A DNA stretch of 64,000 nt from Phycisphaerales bacterium (lineage in GTDB: Bacteria > Planctomycetota > Phycisphaerae > Phycisphaerales > UBA1924): positions 62,001-126,000 of the forward strand of contig JADLGW010000056.1 in assembly GCA_020849105.1 (NCBI GenBank), read 5' to 3'. Made by a program: the position numbers and the translations under genes. Positions 29,355 through 38,473 of the stretch are shown here, one piece after another. The notes beneath the pieces were generated by a model, which made no database searches, was not told the origin of the DNA, and saw nothing but the letters and a program-made list of their open reading frames with translations. Each line of letters begins with the position of its first letter. Position 1 is the first letter of the stretch.

Positions 29355-31601
29355 ATGATCCCCTCGGCCACGGAATCGGCTCGGGCGGCTCGGGCGGCAC
29401 GCCGGCGGCTGGTCTTTGCGGACTTCGTGAAACTGGCCGGGCTGTTGCTCCTCTGGGGGTGCGGCATCGCCGGGGCGCTCGTGCTCGGCGACAGGCTCGG
29501 GCTGGTGCTCGCCCCCTGGCCGTTCCTGGTGCCGGCCCCTCTCGTCATTGCCGTCATGGTTGCTGGGATCGCGGCCCTGCTGCGGCGCCCGTCACTCGTG
29601 GAGTCGGCGGTCCGACTCGACCGGGCGCTGGGCCTGCGAGATCGCGTGTCCACCGCACTGGTGCTGCAAGGCACCGATCCGTTTGGCCTGTGGGCCCTGG
29701 CGGAGGGTGAGCGGGCCGCGAGACACGCGAACCCTGCGAAGGTCGTCGCGGTGCGAATGGACTGGACCTGGGGTGCGTGGCCCGTGGCGGCGGCCGCGTG
29801 CATCGGCGTGGCCGTGCTCGCGCCACGGGCCCATTGGGGGCGGCGCATCCCGGCTCCGGTGAGCATGGCGGAACGAATGAGTGCGGCGGAGCGTCTCGCG
29901 GCGGCGGCGGGGTCTGCGCGATCGGCCGTGGAGTCGGCCACAATCGCCGAAGCATCCCGCGACGACCTGGCCGCGATCGCGGACCTGGAGGCCGAACTTC
30001 GTGGCGGTCACGGCGACCCCGAGCAGGCCGTGGCGCGCGCCAGTGAACGGCTCGACTCCATGGCGGGAGTTTTCGAGGATCGAGCGGAACACTCGCAGCG
30101 CACCGCGGACGCGGTTCGCGATCGCCTTGTAGCGGCCGGAGCGGGCCGTCCTGCCACGCGGGATCCGGGGCCGGCCGGTGCGCTGGACGAGGCCCTGGCA
30201 CGCGGCGACCTGGGTGCCGCCGCGACGGCAGCCAAGGACCTCGCCGAGTCCGCCGATCAGTTGAGCGCAGCGGAGCAACTCGATCTTGCGCAGGATCTGG
30301 AGTCATTGGCCCGGAGCCTTCAGGAGCGAGATGCCGAGCCGCCGGATGCACCGGGACGTTCCGAGCGACAGGCGCTCGAGGACCAAGGCGTTCCGCCCGG
30401 TGCGGCCGAGCAACTGGCGCGCGAGCCCGATCCGGAGCGCATCCGGGAGGAACTCGGGAAGCAGGGCGTGGCCCCGGATGCGGCACGGCGAGCAGCCGAT
30501 CAGGTGTCGAAGTCCAGGCAGAACCGGGACGCACAGAGGGATGCGCGGGAGCAGGTGGGCGACCTCCGCGATGCGCTCAGGGACGCGGCCGAGTCCTTGC
30601 GCAAGCCGCGGCAGCCCGGTGCACAGGAACAAGGGCCACGACCCAGGGAGGAGAGGGATGCCGGCGGCGAGAAGCCTCGTGATTCGGGCGGCCCGGAGCC
30701 GACAGAATCCAGTGGTGAGAAGGGGGCAAGGGAAGCGCCGGGATCATCGGAGCAGTCATCGCAGGACCGCGGAGCAAGGGAGCGGCCCGGAGGCGTCCCG
30801 CCGGGCCCGAAACGCCAGAGCGGTCCCGAGCCGGGCAAGGGTGACCAGGGTCAGCAGCCGAAGGATAATGGATCGCCCGAGCAGGGCGCCTCGGGAACCC
30901 CCGACAGCACGGGGAAGCATGAGGGTCCGCGGCCCGAAACGCCCACCCACGATGCGAAGCCCGAGGGCGGTGAGCCGCGTTCTGGCGACGGGCGATCGGG
31001 TGAGATCGCGAACCCGGACGAACGGAACGCGAGCGAGGATCCTGGAGCGGCGCCGTCAAAGCCCTCGACGGAGCCCGGCCAGAAGGGGGAGGAGCGGGGA
31101 GACGGACCCGGCCAGAAGCCGGGCGGACTTGACCGCCTTCAGCGGCAGATTCGGGAGATGGCCCGGGGCCGGGAAGCCCCGCGCGAAATGGGCCAGCGGG
31201 CCCGGCGTCTCCGGGACGCCGCGCGTGATCTGATCCGCGGGCCCGGCCGCGGATCGGATCAGGACCCGTCGTGGGGTCGTGGTGCCGGGAGTTCCGGTGA
31301 GCCGGGTGTGCCGCCGCCGATTCCATCGCGCCCGGTTCTTGCGGGCGACGATCCGGTGGATGCCCGCCATGGCCCGCTGGGCGGCACCACACCGAAGGAG
31401 CGCGTGATCGCCGAGTGGTACTCGCCGGACCGCGCCGACCCCGCGGGCACCGCCGTGTCGGGCATGCAGACGGACCTTCGTGCCGCCGTCCGGGGCGCGG
31501 AACGGGCCGTCGAACAGCAATCGGTGCCCGCGCGCCACAGCGACCTGGTGCGGCGGGTATTCCGGCGCTACGCGGAGCGGGCAGCGCCCGGGCCCCCATG
31601 A
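29355..31601 (+). CDS. Membrane protein with long charged low-complexity region
   Basis: 748 residues; no named family recognised, although the layout resembles planctomycete proteins that precede VWA genes (DUF4175-like). Residues about 20-80 contain two or three membrane helices (FVKLAGLLLLWGCGIAGALV, VPAPLVIAVMVAGIAALL); another lies near 140 (AWPVAAAACIGVAVLA). After a coiled-coil segment (about 175-330), residues about 330-610 are disordered and rich in Glu, Arg, Gly, Pro and Gln. A helical patch (LDRLQRQIREMARGREAPRE, about 590) and a conserved end domain (VIAEWYSPDRADP, about 680) follow. Its stop overlaps the next start by four bases, so the two are translated together. Probably a scaffold. 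Confidence 0.8.
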   Translation: MIPSATESARAARAARRRLVFADFVKLAGLLLLWGCGIAGALVLGDRLGLVLAPWPFLVPAPLVIAVMVAGIAALLRRPSLVESAVRLDRALGLRDRVSTALVLQGTDPFGLWALAEGERAARHANPAKVVAVRMDWTWGAWPVAAAACIGVAVLAPRAHWGRRIPAPVSMAERMSAAERLAAAAGSARSAVESATIAEASRDDLAAIADLEAELRGGHGDPEQAVARASERLDSMAGVFEDRAEHSQRTADAVRDRLVAAGAGRPATRDPGPAGALDEALARGDLGAAATAAKDLAESADQLSAAEQLDLAQDLESLARSLQERDAEPPDAPGRSERQALEDQGVPPGAAEQLAREPDPERIREELGKQGVAPDAARRAADQVSKSRQNRDAQRDAREQVGDLRDALRDAAESLRKPRQPGAQEQGPRPREERDAGGEKPRDSGGPEPTESSGEKGAREAPGSSEQSSQDRGARERPGGVPPGPKRQSGPEPGKGDQGQQPKDNGSPEQGASGTPDSTGKHEGPRPETPTHDAKPEGGEPRSGDGRSGEIANPDERNASEDPGAAPSKPSTEPGQKGEERGDGPGQKPGGLDRLQRQIREMARGREAPREMGQRARRLRDAARDLIRGPGRGSDQDPSWGRGAGSSGEPGVPPPIPSRPVLAGDDPVDARHGPLGGTTPKERVIAEWYSPDRADPAGTAVSGMQTDLRAAVRGAERAVEQQSVPARHSDLVRRVFRRYAERAAPGPP

Positions 31602-34549
31602 GCCTGGGCTTCGAGCGGCCGGAGTGGCTCTGGGGATTGCTGCTGGCGCTCCCGGCGGCTTGGGTCGGGTTCCGCTGGCTGACAGCGATGGCGCCGGTCC
31701 GGCGGGTGAGCGCGGTCCTGGCCCGGTCCGGGCTCATCGCGCTCATCATCGGGATGCTCGCGGGGGTCAGCGTCGTCAGGACCAGCGACCGCGTGGCGGT
31801 TGTCGCGGTCGTCGATGTGTCGGGCTCGGTGCGGCGTTTCGGAGCGGGCACCTACGACGCCGTCCGGGCGTTCCTGGCCGGCGCCGAGCGGGCTCGCGGG
31901 CCGGACGACCTGATCGGGCTCGTCACCTTTGATGCGCACGCACGCGCTGTGGCATCGCCCACCCGGGGCGACATAGCGGATCGGGGCCTGAATGCCGGTG
32001 CGGCCGAGGGCACGGATATCGAGTCCGCGCTCCGCTACGCCGCGACAATGCTCCCGCCGGACGCCGCGGGCAGGCTCGTGCTGGTCAGTGACGGCGTCCA
32101 GACCAGCGGTGATGCCGAGCGGGGCGCGTCCGGTGCGTCGCGGCCCGGTGCGGCGCGGGCCATACCCATCGACGTTGTCCCGATCCGGTACGAAGTGACG
32201 GGCGAGACCAGCGTGGTTTCCGTGGATGCACCGCCGCGGGCCGCGGCTGAGTCCACCGTCAATGTCCGCGTGGTGCTGGATTCGACAGCCGGCTCAACCG
32301 GCCGGCTGTTCCTCACCCGCGAAGGCGAACCGGTGGATATCAACGGCGACGAGCCCGGTGTCGCGCGGCGGCTTGTGCTCGGGCCCGGGCCGCACGTCGA
32401 GGTGGTGTCGGTCCCGCTCCCCGATGGGCGTATCCATCGATTCCGGGCTGTGTACGAGCCCGACACCGGGGGTGTGCCTCCGGCTCCGGTCGGTGACGCC
32501 ATCGCCGAGAACAACTCGGCGGGGGCGGTCACCGCCACACCGGGGCGTGGGTCCGTGCTCATCCTGTCGCGCGATGGGTCGTCCGGGCTTGCCGGTGCGC
32601 TCAACGAGTCCGGCATCCTGACCACGGTGCTGCCGCCCGCGGGCGCCCCCGGGGATCTGCTCTCGATCCAGGCCTATGACACCATCATCCTGGACAACAT
32701 CCCCGCCGACGACCTGCGCCCGGAGCAGCAGGACGTCCTGTCGGCGTTCGTGCGCGAACTCGGCGGCGGACTGGTCATGATCGGCGGGACCGAGTCGTTC
32801 GGGGCCGGAGGCTGGAAGGGGTCGTCGCTGGAGCCGCTCCTTCCCGTCCGGCTGGACCTGCCGGAAAAACTGATCGAGCCCGACGCGGCCATCGTGCTGG
32901 TCCTGGATGTTTCGGGCTCCATGAACCGGCCCGTCGGCGGCACAGGCCGCACGCAGCAGGAGGTCGCGAACGAGGCCGCGGCACGGGCGGTGCAGAGCCT
33001 GCCGGCCCGCGACCTCGTCGGCGTCATCGCGTTCAGCGACTCGTACCATGTGGTTGTGCCGCTGGCCCCCAACAGCGACGCGGCCGGGACGGCGGGACGG
33101 ATCCGCGCGCTCTCGCCCATGGGGGGAACCTCCATCGGGCCGGCGCTCACGGAAGCGGGGCGACAACTCTTGCCCGCAACCGCGAGTGTCAGGCACGTCG
33201 TCGTCGTCTCCGACGGTCAGTCGATGGGTGAGGATGAACTCCCCGGGATCGCGCAGCGCTTGGCGGCCCGTGGCGTCCGCGTCTCCACGATCTCCGTGGG
33301 CGATGAGGCCGACGACCGCACGATGGAGGCCATGGCGATCCGGGGCGAGGGGACGTTCTACCCCGTGAGCAATCCGGCGCTGCTCCCGCGGTTCTTTCTC
33401 AAGGCGGTGCGCGTCGTGCGCAGCCCGCTGGTCCGCGAAGGGCCGTTCGACCCGGTGGTGCTCCCCGATCCGTCGCCGCTGACGGCGGGCCTGGGGACGC
33501 CGCCACCGCTCCTGGGTCTGAACCTGACACAGTGGCGTCCGGAGCCGACGATCGTCCACGCCATGCAGGCGCCGGGGGGGGAACCCCTGCTGGCGCACTG
33601 GCAGGTGGAACTGGGCCAGGTCGCGGCGTTCACCTCCGACGCGGGTCGCTGGGCGGCCGACTGGCGTGGGTGGCCCGGGTTTCAGCGGCTGTGGACCCAG
33701 GTGGTGCGATCGGTGGCCCGGGCCCCGGCCTCCGGGCGCATGGACCTCACGGCCGAGGCCGCCGGGGATGAACTCCGCATCCATCTGGAGGCCAGCGCCG
33801 ACGATGGAACGCCGCTGGACCTGCTCGCCGTACCGGTGAGTGTGTACGGGCCGGATGGGCAGGCTCAGAGCATTCGGCTGACCGAGGCGGCGCCGGGACT
33901 CTACGAGGGCCGGATCGCGGCGCGGGAGAGCGGGTCGTACGTCGCGGTCGCCAAGCCCATGGCGGGCGCGCGCCGGCTCGCCCCCGTGCTGGCGGGGGCC
34001 ACCGTTGCATCCGGTGTCGAGTTCCGCGCCCTGAAATCCGATGAGCCGCTGCTGCGGAGCATCGCCTCGGCCAGCGGGGGGCGGGTGCTTGAACTCTCCG
34101 ATCCCCTGGCCCCGGGGCGTCTGTTCGAGCGTGACGGCTCGGAGCGGGCCCTGGCGCGCACGCCCCTCTGGAGATCGCTGCTCCTGTGGACGCTCGGCGT
34201 GCTGATGCTCGATCTGGGGACGCGGCGCATCGCGTGGGACCGATTCATCCGTTCCCGTCCCGGGCCGGCGGGAGCCGCCGCCGGGCCACGGGCGCGAGCG
34301 ATGCTCTCGGGCCGCCTGAAGCGGGTGGTGCCGGAAGCGGGCCCCGTGCTGACGGATGAGGACGCGCGGCGGGTCGTTGCGCGGGAGCGTGAGCGGCGGA
34401 TGCAGCAGCGGCTCGCGGCGCTCCGTTCGATGCGCGAGCCCGACGCGCCGCCTCCGGCGACCGGACCCGCCGAACCGCAGGGCACGGAGGGGCTGCTCGA
34501 GGCGAAGCGCCGTGCCCGCGAGCGCTTCGACGGTGACGGGGCGCCGTAG
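31598..34549 (+). CDS. Membrane-anchored double-VWA protein with amidotransferase-like middle domain
   Basis: 983 residues from ATG 31598 (ATGA overlap with the upstream stop). N-terminal helices at about 10-30 and 45-65 resemble BatA/BatB. The first VWA domain has an intact MIDAS start DVSGS at residue 73. Residues about 320-410 have a class I glutamine amidotransferase-like fold (GSVLILSRDG, YDTIILDNIPADDL, GGGLVMIGGTESFGAGGW), as in other planctomycete VWA proteins. The second VWA domain has DVSGSMN at 437 and GGTSIGPAL near 515. After a beta-rich stretch a C-terminal helix (SLLLWTLGVLMLDLG) leads to a basic cytoplasmic tail. Likely a metal-dependent adhesion or assembly platform with the coupled upstream protein. 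MoxR and DUF58 partners are not in the window. Confidence 0.85.
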   Translation: MSLGFERPEWLWGLLLALPAAWVGFRWLTAMAPVRRVSAVLARSGLIALIIGMLAGVSVVRTSDRVAVVAVVDVSGSVRRFGAGTYDAVRAFLAGAERARGPDDLIGLVTFDAHARAVASPTRGDIADRGLNAGAAEGTDIESALRYAATMLPPDAAGRLVLVSDGVQTSGDAERGASGASRPGAARAIPIDVVPIRYEVTGETSVVSVDAPPRAAAESTVNVRVVLDSTAGSTGRLFLTREGEPVDINGDEPGVARRLVLGPGPHVEVVSVPLPDGRIHRFRAVYEPDTGGVPPAPVGDAIAENNSAGAVTATPGRGSVLILSRDGSSGLAGALNESGILTTVLPPAGAPGDLLSIQAYDTIILDNIPADDLRPEQQDVLSAFVRELGGGLVMIGGTESFGAGGWKGSSLEPLLPVRLDLPEKLIEPDAAIVLVLDVSGSMNRPVGGTGRTQQEVANEAAARAVQSLPARDLVGVIAFSDSYHVVVPLAPNSDAAGTAGRIRALSPMGGTSIGPALTEAGRQLLPATASVRHVVVVSDGQSMGEDELPGIAQRLAARGVRVSTISVGDEADDRTMEAMAIRGEGTFYPVSNPALLPRFFLKAVRVVRSPLVREGPFDPVVLPDPSPLTAGLGTPPPLLGLNLTQWRPEPTIVHAMQAPGGEPLLAHWQVELGQVAAFTSDAGRWAADWRGWPGFQRLWTQVVRSVARAPASGRMDLTAEAAGDELRIHLEASADDGTPLDLLAVPVSVYGPDGQAQSIRLTEAAPGLYEGRIAARESGSYVAVAKPMAGARRLAPVLAGATVASGVEFRALKSDEPLLRSIASASGGRVLELSDPLAPGRLFERDGSERALARTPLWRSLLLWTLGVLMLDLGTRRIAWDRFIRSRPGPAGAAAGPRARAMLSGRLKRVVPEAGPVLTDEDARRVVARERERRMQQRLAALRSMREPDAPPPATGPAEPQGTEGLLEAKRRARERFDGDGAP

Positions 34550-36382
34550 TCAGCGCGGCCCAAGCCGGAGAGCCATGACCTCGGTGCGCCCGTTGTCGAT
34601 CGTGTACCGCGGGCCGACCTCGATCGGTGTGACGTGGAACAGCGGCGCGAGGCGCTCCATCGCGGGCGTCGCATCCAGGAACCCCGGCTGGGTGCGGCGC
34701 ACCAGGAGCACGAAGGAGCCGCGCTCCCGCGCCAACCGGGCCGCCAGATCGGCGATGCGACGCGGCCGGATGATCGCGATACCGGGACGCGGCGGATCGT
34801 CTACATACGCCGGGGTGCGGGCCCCAACGTAGTAATCGACCTGGGCGGTGTCGAACTCGAAAGTGCCCACGCGGCCACGTTCCACGCCGGGCCGGGCCAG
34901 GAGCGCGGCAAGGAACTCCCGCGGCGACGGTGAAGGGAGCGTGCCCGTGAGCCGGATGAGCAGCGGGGGCGGGTGCGCGCGGGCGTAGCCGTACCACCAG
35001 GCCTGGCCGGCCGCCAGCGCCAGGACCATCGCCAGGGCCGGGGTCCGCAGCCGCCACGGGCGATCCAGGCTGCGGAGTTTCCAGGCCAGCCAGGCCCCGC
35101 CGGCGATGGCGATCCCTGGCCACACCGGGGTCAGGTACCGCGGGACGCCCTTGCCGAACAGGCTCATGGCCGACATCCCGAGCACGACCCAGGCGATCAC
35201 CATCCAGCATCCGATGGGAAGGGCCGGCCGCCGCCGCCAGAGCCAGATCACCGCCGCCAGAGCGGCGATGGACCCGAGCCCAGCACCGTAACTCGCCGCC
35301 TCCAGGTTGTTCAGCGGAGAGGCGAGCACGAGCGGGCGGACGTTGTCTCCGGCCTCGCCCGCGATCGTACCGCGGACTGCTTCCCAGCCCCCGAGCCGCT
35401 GCGCGACCAGCCAGAACCAGCCCGCCAGAACGGCCAGGGGTGCGCCGAGCACGAGGAGAGGGTGGGTCCGTGAGTACGCCATGAACAGCGCAGCCGTCCG
35501 CGCCGGGCGTGCGAGGCGGACAGCCGCGGCCCCCGCGCCCGCACCAATCGCGGCAAACGTCATAAGACCCGTCACACCGTCCAGCGAGATACGCGGCTGC
35601 TCCGCAAGGATTGCCGCGGTCGCGGCGAGCGCTGCGGCGCCGGCGAGCGCCCCGAATCGTGCGGCTCTTGAACCCGGGGCGAGCCGGACCGGATCGGCCG
35701 ACGGCCGGGGCTCGCCGGACTGGAACGCGGCCCAGAGCGCGATCCCGCCGTAGGAGGCGAGCGCGGCGACCAGGAGACCCGGCGGGCCCTTGACGAGCAT
35801 CGCGGCGCACGCGGCGAGCGTCGCGAGCGCAACCGCGGTCCAGCGTGTCCGTGCCCCGACCAGGAAAGACCGCCACGCCGAGTGCACGGCGCCGATCACC
35901 ACCAGCGTGGGCGCGATGAGCAGGATGTCCAGTTCACCGATGCGGCTGGAACGGACGTAGAGCAGCCCAGTGGCCAGCAGGAGCGACGACCACCACGCGG
36001 CGTCACGGGCCCAGGCGGCGGCTTCCGGGGCAGCGTCCGCGGCGACCGGCGTCAGGAGGCGGCGGGTCACGAGATAGGTGGCAACCACGCCGAGCCACCC
36101 GCCGAGAGCCACGGTGAGCCGGAGGTCCAGTTCACTGGTCTTCGCGCCGCGCAGCGACGCGAGCGCAAGCTGGGTCCAGTACACGGCCGGCGGTTTGCTG
36201 AGGTACGGGCGTCCGCTCTCGCGCGGCACGATCCAGTCGCCGCGCTGCTGCATCTCGCGCGCGACCTCCGCCCGCTGCGCCTCCTGCCAGTTGACGAGGC
36301 CCTGCGTCGTCGGGCCTGTGAAGTATGTGACGCCGCAGAGCAGCGTGAGCAGCACCAGATCGCGGGCGGTCGAGCGGGGCAT
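34550..36382 (-). CDS. GT39-family membrane glycosyltransferase (ArnT/PMT-like)
   Basis: 610 residues with about 11-12 hydrophobic helices. The first periplasmic loop reads NWQEAQRAEVAREMQQRGDW, the acidic GT39 motif in a modified form (NWQEA rather than the usual D/E-E-P/A), followed by RPYLSKPPAVYW, both typical of dolichyl- or undecaprenyl-phosphate-sugar-dependent transferases such as ArnT. The C-terminal ~130 residues are a soluble domain (GRVGTFEFDTAQVDYYVG). It probably transfers a lipid-linked sugar to an envelope acceptor. It follows atpH-pgk by 82 bases on the same strand, and its stop abuts that of the VWA gene. No Shine-Dalgarno seen. Confidence 0.88.
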   Translation of the reverse strand: MPRSTARDLVLLTLLCGVTYFTGPTTQGLVNWQEAQRAEVAREMQQRGDWIVPRESGRPYLSKPPAVYWTQLALASLRGAKTSELDLRLTVALGGWLGVVATYLVTRRLLTPVAADAAPEAAAWARDAAWWSSLLLATGLLYVRSSRIGELDILLIAPTLVVIGAVHSAWRSFLVGARTRWTAVALATLAACAAMLVKGPPGLLVAALASYGGIALWAAFQSGEPRPSADPVRLAPGSRAARFGALAGAAALAATAAILAEQPRISLDGVTGLMTFAAIGAGAGAAAVRLARPARTAALFMAYSRTHPLLVLGAPLAVLAGWFWLVAQRLGGWEAVRGTIAGEAGDNVRPLVLASPLNNLEAASYGAGLGSIAALAAVIWLWRRRPALPIGCWMVIAWVVLGMSAMSLFGKGVPRYLTPVWPGIAIAGGAWLAWKLRSLDRPWRLRTPALAMVLALAAGQAWWYGYARAHPPPLLIRLTGTLPSPSPREFLAALLARPGVERGRVGTFEFDTAQVDYYVGARTPAYVDDPPRPGIAIIRPRRIADLAARLARERGSFVLLVRRTQPGFLDATPAMERLAPLFHVTPIEVGPRYTIDNGRTEVMALRLGPR

Positions 36383-36464
36383 GGGAAAAACTCAAACCTC
36401 AAAGGGCCAAGACTCAAATCGGAACGGGGCGGATTTGAGGATTGAGGCGTTGCTGCCCTGAGTC
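36383..36464 (-). repeat. Inverted repeat in pgk-GT39 spacer
   Basis: AAGACTCAAATC (36409-36420) finds complements downstream as GATTTGAG (36431-36438) and TGAGTCTT (36460-36467, running into the stop codon of pgk). A further CTCAAACCTCAAA lies upstream. The AT-rich composition is unlike the neighbours. It could act as a terminator or be a repeat. Confidence 0.35.
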
Positions 36465-38405
36465 TTACTCGTTGTCCAGCAACTCGACGCTCTCGAACGT
36501 CTTCCCTTCGAGCATCTCCAGCGATGCCCCGCCGCCCGTCGAGACGTGGGAGAGTTGCCCGGCCAGGCCGAACGCATCCACCGCGGCCGCGGAATCGCCG
36601 CCGCCCACGATGCTCACGCCGCCGCGCTGGGTCGCCTCGGCCGCGGCTCTGGCGACCTGCTGCGTACCGACGCGGAACGCGGGCCACTCGAAGACGCCCA
36701 TCGGTCCGTTCCAGACGATGGTGCCCGCCTTCTCGAGCACGGCGGCGTACTGGGCCTGGGTCACCGGGCCGATGTCCAGCCCCATGAATCCGTCGGGGAT
36801 CTGCTCCGCGTACACCGCGATCTGCCCGCCGCTCTCGGCGAAGATGGTCGAGCAGACGTGGTCCTTCGGCAGGTAGAGTTTGGCCTTGAGCCTGGCGGCC
36901 AGGTCCAGGGTTCGCTTGGCGTCCGCCATGCGGTCCGCCTCCACGCGGCTGTTCCCGACCCCCTTGCCCAGTGCAGCAAGGAAGGTGTAGGCCATGGCCC
37001 CGCCGACGAGCACGGCATCGGCCTTGGGGAGCAGGTGCTCGATCGCGCCCATCTTGTCGGAGACCTTCGCCCCGCCCAGGACAACGACGAAGGGCCGCCT
37101 CGGATCCCTGAGAGCGGCCGAGAGGTACGCGATCTCCTTCTCGATCAGAAAGCCGATCACGCGCGGCCTGCCCGCCATTGCCTTCGGAAGGGCCACCATC
37201 GAGGCGTCCGCGCGGTGGCAGGTGCCGAAGGCGTCGTTCACATAGGCGTCGCCGTAGGCGGCGAGTTTCGCCGCGAACTGCGGCTCGCCCTTCTTCTCGG
37301 CCTTGTGGAAGCGAAGGTTCTCCAGGAGCACCACTTCGCCGTCACGGGCGGCCGCGACAGCCGCTGCGGCATCGGCGTCGGTGCAGTCCTTCGAGGGGAA
37401 CGCGACGGGCCTGCCCAGCAACTGCGACAGGTGGTCGGCGCAGATCTTCAGCGAGTACGCGGCCTCGAAGCCCGTTCCCTCGGGGCGGCCCAGGTGTGAG
37501 ATCAGGATGGCCCGTCCGCCCCGCTCAATCACGCTCCGGATGGTCGGCACCGCCTCGCGGATGCGGCGGTCATCCGTGATCACCCCGGCCTCAACGGGCA
37601 CGTTGAAGTCGACGCGGATCAGGACGCGCTGTCCGCCTACCTCCACGGCCGCGACGGTTTTCTTGCCGGTGTGGCGATCCCCGCCGCGTTCGGTTCCCGC
37701 TGCCATGGGCTCGGCCGGCCCGGTCGTCCGGGCGGGCGCGGGCACACCGCGCGGCGCCGGCTTCGGCGTGATCTCCGCGGACGCCACGGGCTGGTCGATC
37801 CCCGCCATGACGCGGTCCCCCCGCGCACGCAGCGCCGCGGCGCCGTCGCGGGTCAACTTGTCCCGCATCCGGCGCAACTGCGTGAGCAGCGAGCCGTCGA
37901 TCAGGCGGTCGCCCACCTGGAGTTTCACGCCGCCCAGCATTGACTCCTCGGTGTACGAGTGGACGATGGGTTCGCGTCCCAGGGCCTTCTGCAGGAGCGA
38001 CTTGATGCCCGCCAGTTCACGCGGCTCGACCGGGACGGCGGTGTACAGGTCCACTTCGACGCGCCCGAACTTTTCCTGCACCATGCGGTCCAGTGACGCC
38101 ACGATCGAGGGCAGGTGCGAGAGCCGCCCCTTCTCGTTGAGCACCTGGAGGAATCGCACCACAAGGTCCGAGAGGCGCCCGTTGAAGATGGCCCTGAGCG
38201 ACGCGGCGCGGCGGTCCACCGGCAGGACCCGCGATGCTAGGAACTCGCTGAACCGGGCATCGGCCCGCGAGAACTCCATGACGTCGTGGAGGTCCCCGAG
38301 CGCCCCCTCGACCGACTCGCGTCCGCCGGCCTGCTCGGCCAGGTCATACAGGCTCCGGGCATAAATGCTGGAGAGGGCGTCGGGCTGGGATTCGGTCAGC
38401 GGCAT
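36465..38405 (-). CDS. atpH-pgk: Fusion of ATP synthase delta subunit (AtpH) and phosphoglycerate kinase (Pgk)
   Basis: A single uninterrupted frame of 646 residues from ATG 38405 (GGAG six bases upstream). Residues 1-~187 are F1 delta, the stator link: YARSLYDLAEQAG, ASRVLPVDRRAASLRAIF and the signature GGVKLQVGDRLIDGSLLTQL. Residues ~188-250 are a Pro/Ala/Thr linker. Residues ~251-646 are a complete PGK: RVLIRVDFNVP near 259, ISHLGRP near 302, LENLRFH, NDAFGTCHRA, GGAKVSDKMG, WNGPMGVFE, GGGDSAAAVDAF and STGGGASLEMLEG. PGK makes ATP from 1,3-bisphosphoglycerate and ADP. Met234 could start PGK alone but has no good ribosome site. Last gene of an atpIBEFH series. No frameshift signal seen. Confidence 0.92.
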   Translation of the reverse strand: MPLTESQPDALSSIYARSLYDLAEQAGGRESVEGALGDLHDVMEFSRADARFSEFLASRVLPVDRRAASLRAIFNGRLSDLVVRFLQVLNEKGRLSHLPSIVASLDRMVQEKFGRVEVDLYTAVPVEPRELAGIKSLLQKALGREPIVHSYTEESMLGGVKLQVGDRLIDGSLLTQLRRMRDKLTRDGAAALRARGDRVMAGIDQPVASAEITPKPAPRGVPAPARTTGPAEPMAAGTERGGDRHTGKKTVAAVEVGGQRVLIRVDFNVPVEAGVITDDRRIREAVPTIRSVIERGGRAILISHLGRPEGTGFEAAYSLKICADHLSQLLGRPVAFPSKDCTDADAAAAVAAARDGEVVLLENLRFHKAEKKGEPQFAAKLAAYGDAYVNDAFGTCHRADASMVALPKAMAGRPRVIGFLIEKEIAYLSAALRDPRRPFVVVLGGAKVSDKMGAIEHLLPKADAVLVGGAMAYTFLAALGKGVGNSRVEADRMADAKRTLDLAARLKAKLYLPKDHVCSTIFAESGGQIAVYAEQIPDGFMGLDIGPVTQAQYAAVLEKAGTIVWNGPMGVFEWPAFRVGTQQVARAAAEATQRGGVSIVGGGDSAAAVDAFGLAGQLSHVSTGGGASLEMLEGKTFESVELLDNE

Positions 38406-38423
38406 GGTCGCTCCGGTATGTGG

Positions 38424-38462
38424 GGCGGGCCTCGGGCCTGCCCGGCAGCCGGGACGGCTGCC
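38424..38462. repeat. Paired stem-loop repeat in atpF-atpH spacer
   Basis: Stem-loop 1: GGCGGGC-CTCGG-GCCTGCC (38424-38442, one G-T pair). Stem-loop 2: GGCAGCCG-GGA-CGGCTGCC (38444-38462), followed by CCGC. Second member of the family at 26797-26864: stems differ but pairing, loop size and the CTCsG and GGA loops are kept. Confidence 0.6.
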
Positions 38463-38473
38463 CCGCAAGAAGG

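Noticed and set aside
36465..38405. Two separate genes, atpH and pgk
   Set aside because: No stop codon occurs between the domains, and neither Met200 nor Met234 has a convincing ribosome site; I report a fusion and note internal starts as possible.
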